Origin: a bacterium
Lineage (GTDB): Bacteria > Spirochaetota > Spirochaetia > JABEVK01
Direction: 5' to 3'
Assembly: GCA_021781625.1 (NCBI GenBank)
Contig: JAJXWL010000093.1
Location: 1-7,265 of the forward strand
DNA: 7,265 nucleotides
Below the pieces are notes generated by a model. The model searched no databases and was not told where the DNA came from. It saw nothing but the letters and a program-made list of their open reading frames with translations. Positions 1 to 5,943 of the stretch are shown piece after piece. How positions within the stretch are numbered: the first letter of the stretch is position 1; every line of letters starts with the position of its first letter. The position numbers and the translations under genes are program-made.

Positions 1-42
1 CACCGACTCAGATCCCCCCGTGTGGAGTTTGGCAATGTCTGA
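1..42 (+). CDS. 3' end of an upstream gene (possibly jetA)
   Basis: Frame 1 is open from the window edge and stops with TGA at 40-42, giving a 13-residue tail that ends PRVEFGNV. It overlaps the ATG of the next gene (35) by 8 bp, the kind of overlap seen in translationally coupled operons. In Wadjet operons the gene directly upstream of jetB is jetA (DUF3375 type), so this may be the jetA C-terminus. That is inference from neighbourhood only. The other two forward frames are also open here, so even the reading frame rests on the typical overlap geometry. The fragment is too short to identify by sequence. Confidence 0.4.
   Translation, partial: HRLRSPRVEFGNV
23..26 (+). promoter_or_regulatory. 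Ribosome-binding site choosing the jetB start
   Basis: GGAG lies 8 bases before the ATG at 35. An in-frame GTG at 20 has only C-rich sequence upstream and no Shine-Dalgarno match, so the ATG at 35 is preferred. Confidence 0.6.
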
Positions 43-634
43 TGATCTTGAACTTCCCGTCCTGTCCTACGCCCCAGTCATTTTAAAATTACTGCAGGGA
101 CCTCTTTATGACGAAGACACCAAACTCTGGGCCTTACTAGGCGAGAACACCGGCCCCATCCGGGAATGGTTTGCCCGCATAGGCCTACGTTTAATGCTGG
201 TTACCGAAGAAGGGTTGGCGTACCTGACCCAGCCCGAAGAAGAAGAAGGCACCCTGCCCCGTTTAGTCAAACGGGCTCCTTTAGGGTACGACGCCACGGT
301 ATTAGCAGTGGTCTTGAGGGATGCCCTCGAGGAATTCGACCTCACCAACACCGACAGCCGCGACCTTTTTATGACCGCCCGCGATATTCAAGCCCGCCTG
401 GTCCCCTACACGGGCGGCCGCTTTGACGAAGCCCGCGCCTGGAAGCAGTTTGAACGCTCGCTGACCCACATGGTCAAACTGGGCTTTTTACGCGAGACCC
501 CATCGACCGACCCTGGCGATCAAGGGCGCAAGGTCTACCAAGTCATGCGGATCCTCAAGGTCAAGCTGGGACCGTCCCAGCTTGACGAGCTCAAAACCAA
601 ACTGGCCGCTTACCGTCCCGAAGGTGGTGCCTGA
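35..634 (+). CDS. jetB: DUF4194 protein, JetB/MksE-like subunit of a Wadjet/MksBEF SMC-like complex
   Basis: The 199-residue protein looks like a DUF4194 (PF13835) member, the kleisin-associated winged-helix (KITE-like) subunit called JetB in Wadjet and MksE in related condensin-like complexes. Known role: JetB binds the kleisin-like JetA and helps the SMC-like JetC act on circular plasmid DNA, which JetD then cleaves. Visible family features are an N-terminal helix with LLQGPLYDEDTKLW (19-32), a central WFARIGLRLML segment (45-55), the LPRLVKRAPLGYDATVLAVVLRD stretch that is the clearest hallmark (74-96), and a C-terminal winged-helix-like part with a hydrophobic strand YQVMRILKVKL (168-178). 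The length is normal and no frameshift is seen. It overlaps the upstream gene by 8 bp. It is followed by convergent unrelated genes, so jetC and jetD must lie upstream or be missing. The family call is firm; membership of a working Wadjet locus cannot be tested here. Confidence 0.8.
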   Translation: MSDDLELPVLSYAPVILKLLQGPLYDEDTKLWALLGENTGPIREWFARIGLRLMLVTEEGLAYLTQPEEEEGTLPRLVKRAPLGYDATVLAVVLRDALEEFDLTNTDSRDLFMTARDIQARLVPYTGGRFDEARAWKQFERSLTHMVKLGFLRETPSTDPGDQGRKVYQVMRILKVKLGPSQLDELKTKLAAYRPEGGA

Positions 635-1005
635 CGGACGTACAAGATTCGGGTGCCCAACAATTCCCCGTCCACGCTAAAATTGAGCACGTAGGTGCCT
701 GCTCGGGGAAAGGTCACATTCATCAAGGCAGGCGTCAGTTCTACCACGACTTCGGCTTCTGGCGATTCAAAATCCCCATTAAAGGGCACCACCACCTGTT
801 GGGATTCTTCGTGTACCAACGTCAGGGCAAAGGTATGCTTGCCCGTTAGGTTGGTCACTGCCGCGTAAATAAACCAGGGTGGGAAGAGGACCGGAAAGCT
901 TTGCGAATGAAAAACATTGAACGTCCCGATGATCCCCCTTTTTCCGTTGTTTTCAATAATGACGCGGTCGGCAAATAGCAGGCCGACTAAAACCGGTTCA
1001 CTCAC
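610..1005 (-). CDS. DUF6941 family protein (function unknown)
   Basis: The 131-residue protein begins at GTG (complement 1003-1005), with a good AAAGGGGA ribosome-binding site 6 bases upstream. The N-terminus, LVGLLFADRVIIENNGKRGIIGTF (residues 6-29), followed by a SFPVLFPPWFIYAAVTN segment (36-52), matches my recollection of the DUF6941 family: small, all-beta, cytosolic proteins that announce a 'cofactor or drug-like' start and have no known function. Alternating hydrophobic strands and a late turn, FPRAGTYVLNFSVDGELLGTR (99-119), suggest a beta-sandwich. There is no signal peptide or membrane segment. It lies 45 bp downstream of the dinB-like gene and is probably co-transcribed with it. 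Its last 25 bp overlap the 3' end of jetB on the opposite strand. The family call is from pattern memory and is moderate; no biochemical role is proposed. Confidence 0.65.
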   Translation of the reverse strand: MSEPVLVGLLFADRVIIENNGKRGIIGTFNVFHSQSFPVLFPPWFIYAAVTNLTGKHTFALTLVHEESQQVVVPFNGDFESPEAEVVVELTPALMNVTFPRAGTYVLNFSVDGELLGTRILYVRQAPPSGR

Positions 1006-1010
1006 GGTAT

Positions 1011-1018
1011 TCCCCTTT
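1011..1018 (-). promoter_or_regulatory. Ribosome-binding site for the GTG-started DUF6941 gene
   Basis: On the minus strand the sequence reads AAAGGGGA, with the G run ending 6 bases before the GTG at 1005. This supports a GTG start. No nearby in-frame ATG competes with it. Confidence 0.6.
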
Positions 1019-1050
1019 CTTCCTAAGATTGATCCTCATTGCTTTCATTA

Positions 1051-1521
1051 TTAATGGAAGAACTCGTCTTTGGTCAGCCAAATTTCTTCCATCCGGTACA
1101 AATGCCAATCATCATGGATGATCAAGTGCCTGGCTATGATCGCCAGGGAATACTGCCGGTACTCCCCATGCTGAGCTTGCTTTTTCCAATCGGCTTTGCG
1201 GGCTTTGGCCAAAAGTTTCAGCTGTTTGGCTCGATACCGTCGGTAGCTTTTCAGTGCCGCCTCCAGCGATGGGAAAAGCTCGCTCAGGGCCGGTTCATTC
1301 TCTGGAAAATACGGCTGAATGACGGGACTATCTTCAGCCAGAATGAGTTTAATCCGTCCCCAAAGAAGTTTTTGAACATCGGCCAAATGGTAGAGGTGTT
1401 CTCGCAGGGTCCACACCTCCGGGCCCCGCCTTACATCCCAAAGCTCTTCAGGAATCTGCTGGGTAAAATCTTCGATCACCTGAGCCTGAAGTCCTAAAAT
1501 CTTTTTGGTCGCACGTGGCAT
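1051..1521 (-). CDS. DinB superfamily protein (metal-binding four-helix bundle)
   Basis: The 156-residue protein has the DinB/YfiT-like layout. Helix 1 is followed by a WTLREHLYHLADVQ segment with His45, and a late helix carries HDDWH (136-140), the H-x3-H pair normally written H..WH. Together His45, His136 and His140 give the metal-binding triad of the superfamily, which includes thiol transferases and stress-linked proteins. The substrate here is unknown. His42 and His132 are extra. A basic stretch at 92-115 (YRRYRAKQLKLLAKARKADWKK) is unusually lysine/arginine rich. The start could instead be the GTG at 1527, two codons upstream. The AAGGAGG site sits 5 bases from that GTG and 11 bases from this ATG, so the choice is open. 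The gene is read away from the winged-helix regulator and leads a two-gene unit with the DUF6941 gene. Confidence 0.8.
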   Translation of the reverse strand: MPRATKKILGLQAQVIEDFTQQIPEELWDVRRGPEVWTLREHLYHLADVQKLLWGRIKLILAEDSPVIQPYFPENEPALSELFPSLEAALKSYRRYRAKQLKLLAKARKADWKKQAQHGEYRQYSLAIIARHLIIHDDWHLYRMEEIWLTKDEFFH

Positions 1522-1532
1522 CTTCACAATGA

Positions 1533-1539
1533 CCTCCTT
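1533..1539 (-). promoter_or_regulatory. Strong ribosome-binding site (AAGGAGG) for the dinB-like gene
   Basis: A perfect AAGGAGG on the minus strand lies 5 bases before a GTG (1527) and 11 bases before the ATG (1521). It shows that translation starts near here, although longer open frames extend upstream. It does not decide between the two codons. Confidence 0.7.
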
Positions 1540-1585
1540 GAACCGTAGGGAAGTCCCCAGGTTCGCCCCTCTATCTTGTTCCCCC

Positions 1586-1614
1586 TTGCCAAACTTTGCA
1601 AGTTGCCCTAAGCT
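1586..1614 (+). promoter_or_regulatory. Possible promoter of the exporter operon
   Basis: TTGCCA (1586-1591), a 17-bp spacer and TAAGCT (1609-1614) form a weak sigma-70-like pair: a good -35 but only half a match at -10. The -10 coincides with the left end of the inverted repeat, so a bound repressor would block it. A second weak option, TTGCCC at 1603 with CAAAGT at 1627, would give an almost leaderless message. On the other strand, TTGCAA at 1596-1601 with CAAGAT at 1573-1578 (17-bp spacer) could serve the dinB-like gene. All of these are low-confidence readings. Confidence 0.3.
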
Positions 1615-1638
1615 TACTTTGTAACGCAAAGTAGCTTA
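1609..1638 (+). promoter_or_regulatory. Inverted-repeat operator, probable autoregulatory site
   Basis: The left arm TAAGCTTACTTTG (1609-1621) and right arm CAAAGTAGCTTA (1627-1638) pair over 12 bases, with a single extra T in the left arm and a five-base centre (1622-1626). The inner core, ACTTTG, five bases, CAAAGT, is perfect. It ends 3 bp before the start codon of the winged-helix regulator, in the only intergenic space between the divergent units. A dimeric winged-helix protein binding here would control its own operon and might also affect the dinB-like gene. A further ACTTTG half-site lies at 1593-1598, inside a smaller repeat, AACTT-TGC-AAGTT (1592-1604). The repeat is seen directly; its role as an operator is inferred. 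Confidence 0.65.
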
Positions 1639-1641
1639 ACC

Positions 1642-1956
1642 ATGAGTGACCTTTATACGAAGTTCGACGCCGTTTTTTTTGAAAAAACCCGCCTCTCGAT
1701 CCTGACATTGTTGTACCGGGAGCACGAACTGTCGTTTAACCGCCTCAAAGAGGCGTTGGGGACCAGCGATGGGGGCCTCTATGCCCACCTCGAAAAACTC
1801 CGTCAAGCCGGCTACATCGACCGGCAAAAGGCCATCATCGAAGAGTCTGTCAGTTCTTTGTACTGTCTAACCCCTCAAGGAAAAACCCGTTTTCGCGAAT
1901 ATGTCGAGTTTTTAGAAGCCGTGGTCAACCAGCACACGGAAAAGGAGAGTTCATGA
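1642..1956 (+). CDS. Winged-helix transcriptional regulator (HTH_34 type) of the exporter operon
   Basis: This 104-residue protein is a single winged-helix domain of the PF13601-like group, related to MarR/ArsR/PadR regulators. Residues 17-38 are the first helices. LSFNRLKEALGTSDGGLYAHLEKLRQAGYIDRQK (30-63) carries the family's helix-turn-helix and recognition helix, with the typical 'TSDGGLYAHL' motif. SLYCLTPQGKTRFREYVEFLEAVV (72-95) is the wing strand and dimer helix. No cysteine cluster or ligand domain is present, so what it senses is unknown. The ATG at 1642 has no Shine-Dalgarno sequence upstream, because the inverted repeat fills that space. Initiation may therefore be leaderless or otherwise unusual. 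Its stop overlaps the next gene's start (ATGA), so it is the first gene of the exporter operon and its likely local regulator. Confidence 0.85.
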   Translation: MSDLYTKFDAVFFEKTRLSILTLLYREHELSFNRLKEALGTSDGGLYAHLEKLRQAGYIDRQKAIIEESVSSLYCLTPQGKTRFREYVEFLEAVVNQHTEKESS

Positions 1957-2759
1957 AGTCGTTCATTCGCCAAAAATCATTCATTCGCCAAGGGCACATC
2001 ATGCCCCTTTTGGGGGTACTTGCCGCCTTGCTGGGCGGGGTAGTCCCCCAACTCTTAGCTCAAGACGTCCCCGAGGGAAATGCCCTTTTGGCCAAAATTG
2101 ACCAAATCCGTTTTCCCGAAGACTTCACCATGCAGGTGACCTTAACCACCCTCACCCAAGGGGACAGCCCCAAAGTGATGAGAATGGAAGTCACGCATAA
2201 AAAAGATTTCGGCAGTTTTTTGCAGATACTTTCGCCGGCTCGGTCCCGGGGAACCCGGATGCTCACCGAATCAGGGAGCTTGTGGCTCTACAACCCGCAC
2301 TCCGGCTCGAGCCGCCCCCTCCGGCTGGCCCCGAGGGATTCGTTCCAAGGCTCCGCGTTTTCAAACTCTGACGTCTCACGAACTTCCTTTTTAGACGACT
2401 ATCGTGGTGTTTTTGAAAAAGCAGAGACGATTGATCACCCCGAGTTTGGACACGTCAAAGTATGGCAGCTCAGGGCTATCGCCAAAAGACCCGAAGCCGC
2501 CTACGGTTGGATAGAGATGTGGGTTCGGCAAGGCGATCTGTTGCCGCTTAAGTTCGACTACTATTCCAAGTCTGGTCTCCTGTACCGCAAAATGGTGCTC
2601 AGCCGCTATCAAGAAATGGCGGGCCGCCTTCGAGCCACCGAAATGCAGATGGTTTCGCTCGATCAGACGGGGACCACCTCGACGTTGATCATCCATAGCA
2701 TGAAAATCCGTCACGATATTCCCAGCGAGCTGTTCAATTTGAACAGCCTTACGAGGTAA
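1953..2759 (+). CDS. Secreted LolA-like protein (outer membrane lipoprotein-sorting, PF17131 type)
   Basis: The 268-residue precursor has a basic n-region, a hydrophobic core PLLGVLAALLGGVV (18-31) and a probable signal-peptidase I site near LLAQ|D (36-38). There is no lipobox cysteine. The mature part fits the LolA-like fold of PF17131. Visible hallmarks are SPARSRGTRMLTESGSLWLYNP (94-115), the aromatic LDDYRGVF region (147-154), EMWVRQGDLLPLKFDYYSKSGLLYRK (188-213) and a C-terminal IPSELFNLNSL (256-266). Proteins of this fold shield acyl chains in a hydrophobic cavity, and LolA carries lipoproteins from LolCDE to the outer membrane. Here the cargo is unknown. The start at 1953 is set by AAGGAG five bases upstream and a 4-bp ATGA overlap with the regulator gene. 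The n-region contains KSFIRQ twice in tandem. An in-frame ATG at 2001 would drop the positive n-region and is disfavoured. Confidence 0.82.
   Translation: MKSFIRQKSFIRQGHIMPLLGVLAALLGGVVPQLLAQDVPEGNALLAKIDQIRFPEDFTMQVTLTTLTQGDSPKVMRMEVTHKKDFGSFLQILSPARSRGTRMLTESGSLWLYNPHSGSSRPLRLAPRDSFQGSAFSNSDVSRTSFLDDYRGVFEKAETIDHPEFGHVKVWQLRAIAKRPEAAYGWIEMWVRQGDLLPLKFDYYSKSGLLYRKMVLSRYQEMAGRLRATEMQMVSLDQTGTTSTLIIHSMKIRHDIPSELFNLNSLTR
1956..1991 (+). repeat. Tandem duplication of an 18-bp unit (KSFIRQ x2)
   Basis: Two adjacent 18-bp units, 1956-1973 and 1974-1991, differ at only two bases (both g to a). They encode KSFIRQ-KSFIRQ at residues 2-13, doubling the positively charged n-region of the signal peptide. 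One change (AAG to AAA) is silent and so is the other (TCG to TCA). Confidence 0.9.
2730..2746 (+). repeat. Perfect 17-bp palindrome near the end of the LolA-like gene
   Basis: CTGTTCAA and TTGAACAG flank a single T. In RNA it could fold as a 6-bp stem (CTGTTC/GAACAG) with a five-base loop, ending 6 bases before the GAGG that serves the barrel gene. It lies in the codons for ELFNLNS, so coding constraint may explain it. No T-run follows, so it is not an intrinsic terminator. Confidence 0.5.
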
Positions 2760-2762
2760 GCC

Positions 2763-4007
2763 ATGAAACTTCAGCCCGCTTGGTTGGTCAGGCGAATGGT
2801 GTTTTGGGGGGTTCTACTGGGACTAGGTGTGGTCAGCTCTCGTCTTGAAGCGCAGGAGGGCCCCCAATTCTCGTATGTGGCCGACGCGGGGCAAGTTCTT
2901 CTAGGCTCCGCTTCCGATTGGAATGCGGGAGCCTCGGCCCAATGGCTATTGGACCTTAACGGCCGCCTGAGTTTTTCTCAAGGCTCAGCGGCCTTTATTC
3001 TCGACGGTTCGGCGTATTTGCCCTTGGGGAATTCTTTGCAGACGGGACAAGCCCTGTTGGACGTGGCCGAGGCCTACGTCAGGCTCACGCCCCTGACGGG
3101 ACTGGACCTCACCTTTGGAAAAAAGCGGCTCAATCTCGGCGTGGGGCAAACCTTCACGGTGGGCGACTCGATCAACCCCGCGATCAACTTCTTTGACCAA
3201 AAAAGCGGTTTTCGCGGGTTCACCTGGGCTTGGTCCCCCAATGCCTGGCTGGGCTGGACGGGGGGCGTCTCGCTGGAACGAGAACTGGGGAACTCCCCCT
3301 CTGCCAGCGCAGGGGCCTTGCCGACTTTTCAAGCCAACAACTTAGCCGGGGCCACCCAGTTCACCCTTCAAAAAGACCGTTTTCAAGGAACCGCCAGCTT
3401 GTGCTTTAGCCCTGGGCAAACCTTTAACCCCGCACTGGGACTTTCGTACGACTTCAGCGGGGTGATTTTGACGGCTGAAGGGGCCCTAGAGTTTCTTCCC
3501 CAAGGCCTGGTGCCCTCCACAGGGCCGCTTTCGACGTGGACAGCCCCCACAGCCTGGACCCAACCAGCCCCTTCCGGCTCGGTGGGAGCCCGCTATACCT
3601 GGTCGCTGGGCGATATCGACCTCACCCTTCAAGGCGAAGGTCTGTACTGGGGCCAAGGCTGGACCACCGAGCAAACCGCCGACTTCAATGCCCAAGCCCT
3701 CCCAGCTAGCACAGCCGCGAGCGTTCGTCCGGCCCTCAGGGACAGGCTGAATACCATTTTTCACCTAGACGTGAACTCAAGCGACACCTTCGATTTGGCG
3801 GGCTTTGGAATGCTGGACCTGCAAGATGCCAGTATGCTGTACCAAGCTAGCCTCACCTTATATCCATGGGATGGTCTGGATCTCGTCGGAGTATTCCAGG
3901 CGGCCACCGGGTCGGCAACCAACGGCTGGAACAGTGTGCCGCTCCCTCCCCCCAGTACCCAAAGTGCTCGCTACGTCCTTACGTTCCAAACCCGTTATCA
4001 TTTTTGA
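2763..4007 (+). CDS. Outer-membrane beta-barrel protein (DUF1302-like/porin-like)
   Basis: The 414-residue precursor has an n-region with two arginines, a hydrophobic core VFWGVLLGLGVV (13-24) and a likely cleavage site after SRLEA (26-30). The mature chain is rich in glycine and aromatic residues, with alternating amphipathic strands. It ends YVLTFQTRYHF, so the C-terminal phenylalanine and preceding alternate hydrophobics match the BAM recognition signal. The stretch EAYVRLTPLTGLDLTFGKKRLNLGVG (103-128), followed by FTVGDSINPAINF (131-143), resembles the 'GRQ..WG....D.INP' region shared by DUF1302-type barrels and spirochaetal relatives. The exact family is uncertain. A proline/threonine/tryptophan-rich stretch at 250-272 is probably a long extracellular loop. 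GAGG at 2753-2756 sits six bases before the ATG, and only 3 bp separate the gene from the LolA-like gene. In this context it is the likely outer-membrane endpoint or receptor of the exporter. Confidence 0.75.
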   Translation: MKLQPAWLVRRMVFWGVLLGLGVVSSRLEAQEGPQFSYVADAGQVLLGSASDWNAGASAQWLLDLNGRLSFSQGSAAFILDGSAYLPLGNSLQTGQALLDVAEAYVRLTPLTGLDLTFGKKRLNLGVGQTFTVGDSINPAINFFDQKSGFRGFTWAWSPNAWLGWTGGVSLERELGNSPSASAGALPTFQANNLAGATQFTLQKDRFQGTASLCFSPGQTFNPALGLSYDFSGVILTAEGALEFLPQGLVPSTGPLSTWTAPTAWTQPAPSGSVGARYTWSLGDIDLTLQGEGLYWGQGWTTEQTADFNAQALPASTAASVRPALRDRLNTIFHLDVNSSDTFDLAGFGMLDLQDASMLYQASLTLYPWDGLDLVGVFQAATGSATNGWNSVPLPPPSTQSARYVLTFQTRYHF

Positions 4008-4017
4008 GGAGTCAAAC

Positions 4018-4701
4018 ATGTCCGAACCTGTCCTGACGATCCGAGACGTTACGAAAAATTACCAGCTGGGAAAAACCCTTATTCCCGCTCTCAAGGGCGT
4101 GAGTTTTACCATTGAGGCAGGAGAATTCCTGTCGATTGTGGGCCCCTCGGGGTGCGGAAAAACCACCCTCTTGAATATCCTGGGGTGTATCGATAAGCCC
4201 ACCAGCGGGAGTGTAAGTTTTCAAGGCCGAGACCTGGCCACGCTCAACGATGACCAAGAAGCCGATATCCGCCTCAACGAAATCGGCTTTATCTTTCAAT
4301 CGTTCAATTTAATTGCGGTTTTAAATATCCGCGAGAACATCGAGTTTCCTCTTTTGATGCGCAAAGTTGGGGCCAAAGAACGCCAAAAAATCGTCGATCA
4401 CCTCGTGGACGTCGTCGGGCTTGGCGAGTTCGTCAAACACAAACCCGACGAATTGTCTGGCGGACAGCGCCAGCGGGTGGCGATTGCCCGAGCCCTCGTC
4501 AACCGGCCCCGGGTGGTTATTGCCGATGAACCCACCGCCAACCTCGATTCGGTCACCTCGACCATGATTATGGAGGTCATGAAACGGTTGAACGTAGAAG
4601 AAAAAGTCAGCTTCATTTTTTCAACCCATAATGCCTTGATCGAAAAGTACGCCACACGGATCATCCGCCTCAAGGACGGCTTGATCGTCGGGGAGAACTA
4701 G
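4018..4701 (+). CDS. ABC transporter ATPase, LolD/MacB type
   Basis: The 227-residue ATPase is complete and shows every catalytic motif: Walker A GPSGCGKTT (42-50), Q-loop FIFQSFNL with Gln94, signature LSGGQ (146-150), Walker B VVIADEP (166-172) with Glu171 as catalytic base, D-loop ANLD (174-177) and H-loop STH with His204. The length and the LNILGCIDKPTSG motif (52-64) place it in the LolD/MacB/FtsE group that powers FtsX-fold permeases rather than importers. The ATG at 4018 is chosen because GAGGAG (4006-4011) lies six bases upstream, overlapping the previous stop. A longer open frame reaching back to 3805 would run over the barrel gene and adds no family sequence. It acts on the cytoplasmic face of the inner membrane and should drive the two permeases encoded directly downstream. 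Confidence 0.93.
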   Translation: MSEPVLTIRDVTKNYQLGKTLIPALKGVSFTIEAGEFLSIVGPSGCGKTTLLNILGCIDKPTSGSVSFQGRDLATLNDDQEADIRLNEIGFIFQSFNLIAVLNIRENIEFPLLMRKVGAKERQKIVDHLVDVVGLGEFVKHKPDELSGGQRQRVAIARALVNRPRVVIADEPTANLDSVTSTMIMEVMKRLNVEEKVSFIFSTHNALIEKYATRIIRLKDGLIVGEN

Positions 4702-4703
4702 CC

Positions 4704-5933
4704 ATGTTCTTCAAACTCGCCTGGCTCAACATCTTTAAGCACAGCAAAAGGTCCTTAGTCGTCTTTATCGCGGTCCTGATCGCTGTGGGGGTGTTAACCC
4801 TGATCAGCGGCGTCCTCAGCGGGCTCACTTCCACCTTTTTGGACAGCATTTTGCCCACGGCGGGGCATATCCAAATCAAGGCGGCCGGGTCCGACAACGC
4901 CGTCAATCCGCAGGATCTCAAGTACCTTCTACCCCACGCCGACGAGCTTTTAGCCCAGATTCAGGACCCCCGCATCAAGCTCAAAGAAAAAATCTTGAGC
5001 TTTCCCGCACTCTTGGTTCAGCCCGTTCCCCTCGATAGTAAAAGCGAAGCCAAAAATCTTGGTATGCTGGGACAAGGCCTTTCGCCCGACACGGCCTTTT
5101 TTTCCAACATCCGGGACGGTCTAGTCCAAGGAAGTTTTTTACCCCAGGGACAAGGGATACTGATCTCGGAAAGCGCGGCAAAACTCCTGGGAGTCAAGTA
5201 CGGCGGTACCGTTATGGTCCTGACAACTGACCGTGATAATAATCCCTGGTACCAAGAGCTCAAAATCACCGGGTTGTACCGTTCGGGGAGCGATTTGACA
5301 GACGACAGTTTATTTTTTGTTTCGACGGCGACCGCCGAATCCCTGTTGGACGCCCAAGGCATGACCCGTGAAATTCGTATCGTTTTGAAAGACCCCGCCG
5401 ACAGTTATGCCGTTCGACAAAGTCTTACGAAGATTTTTCCGCCCAAGCGTTACGAAATTGACGTTTGGCAAGAAACTTTTGGGTCTCTGTTGACCATTTT
5501 AAAACTCTTAGACGTCGTCTCGGCCCTCATCCGTATCTTTTTCATCATCGTCGCCACTTCGGTTATCGCCAACTCCATCCTGATGTCCATCCTTGAGCGC
5601 ATGCGTGAACACGGAACCCTGCGGGCCATTGGGCTCAAACGGAGGCAGCTCTTTGCCATGCTGTTGACCGAAGGGGGACTATTGGGAATTCTCGGAGCCC
5701 TCTTCGGTTTGCTTTGGGGGGTGGGCGCGGTGGCCCTTTTGTCTAAAGTCGGCGTCGATGTCGGTTCAGCCACAGAGTACCTGGGGTTTGCCAGCCGTAT
5801 CTACCCCGCGTTGAAGCTTTCAGATATCGTGGCCAACGGTGTTGCCGGCCTCTTCATCGCTTTGTTGTCAACTTTTTATGCCGCCCGAGTCGCGGCCAAA
5901 AAGTCCGTCATCGACGCTCTCACCTATATTTAA
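4704..5933 (+). CDS. FtsX/LolC-like ABC permease, first of a pair
   Basis: The 409-residue membrane protein has the type VII (MacB/LolC) plan. A first membrane helix (about 18-40) is followed by a large periplasmic MacB-PCD-like domain (about 45-265) and three more helices (about 271-295, 318-346, 373-394). The cytoplasmic coupling motif MREHGTLRAIGLKRRQLF (300-317) follows helix 2, and the tail RVAAKKSVIDALTYI is typical of the FtsX permease domain (PF02687). LolC and LolE are about this size, and the periplasmic domain is where LolA docks in the Lol system. Whether a LolC-type hook is present cannot be judged by eye. Two bases separate the gene from the ATPase stop, and GGGGAG (4690-4695) precedes the ATG. 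With the next gene it probably forms a heterodimer bound to two ATPases. Confidence 0.88.
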   Translation: MFFKLAWLNIFKHSKRSLVVFIAVLIAVGVLTLISGVLSGLTSTFLDSILPTAGHIQIKAAGSDNAVNPQDLKYLLPHADELLAQIQDPRIKLKEKILSFPALLVQPVPLDSKSEAKNLGMLGQGLSPDTAFFSNIRDGLVQGSFLPQGQGILISESAAKLLGVKYGGTVMVLTTDRDNNPWYQELKITGLYRSGSDLTDDSLFFVSTATAESLLDAQGMTREIRIVLKDPADSYAVRQSLTKIFPPKRYEIDVWQETFGSLLTILKLLDVVSALIRIFFIIVATSVIANSILMSILERMREHGTLRAIGLKRRQLFAMLLTEGGLLGILGALFGLLWGVGAVALLSKVGVDVGSATEYLGFASRIYPALKLSDIVANGVAGLFIALLSTFYAARVAAKKSVIDALTYI

Positions 5934-5943
5934 AGGAGCTCGT

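Noticed and set aside
1039..1497. 152-codon forward open frame opposite the dinB-like gene
   Set aside because: It is antisense to a recognisable DinB protein with its metal triad, and its own translation shows no family motif and no good ribosome-binding site.
1528..1629. Upstream extension of the dinB-like gene to 1629
   Set aside because: It would run through the intergenic operator region and has no start signal; AAGGAGG at 1533-1539 places the start at 1521 or 1527.
3805..4017. N-terminal extension of the ABC ATPase
   Set aside because: It overlaps the end of the barrel gene in another frame, adds no ATPase sequence, and the GAGGAG site fixes the start at 4018.
5839..5943. N-terminal extension of the second permease
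   Set aside because: It overlaps the first permease, and the AAGGAG site with an amphipathic basic start fixes the ATG at 5944.
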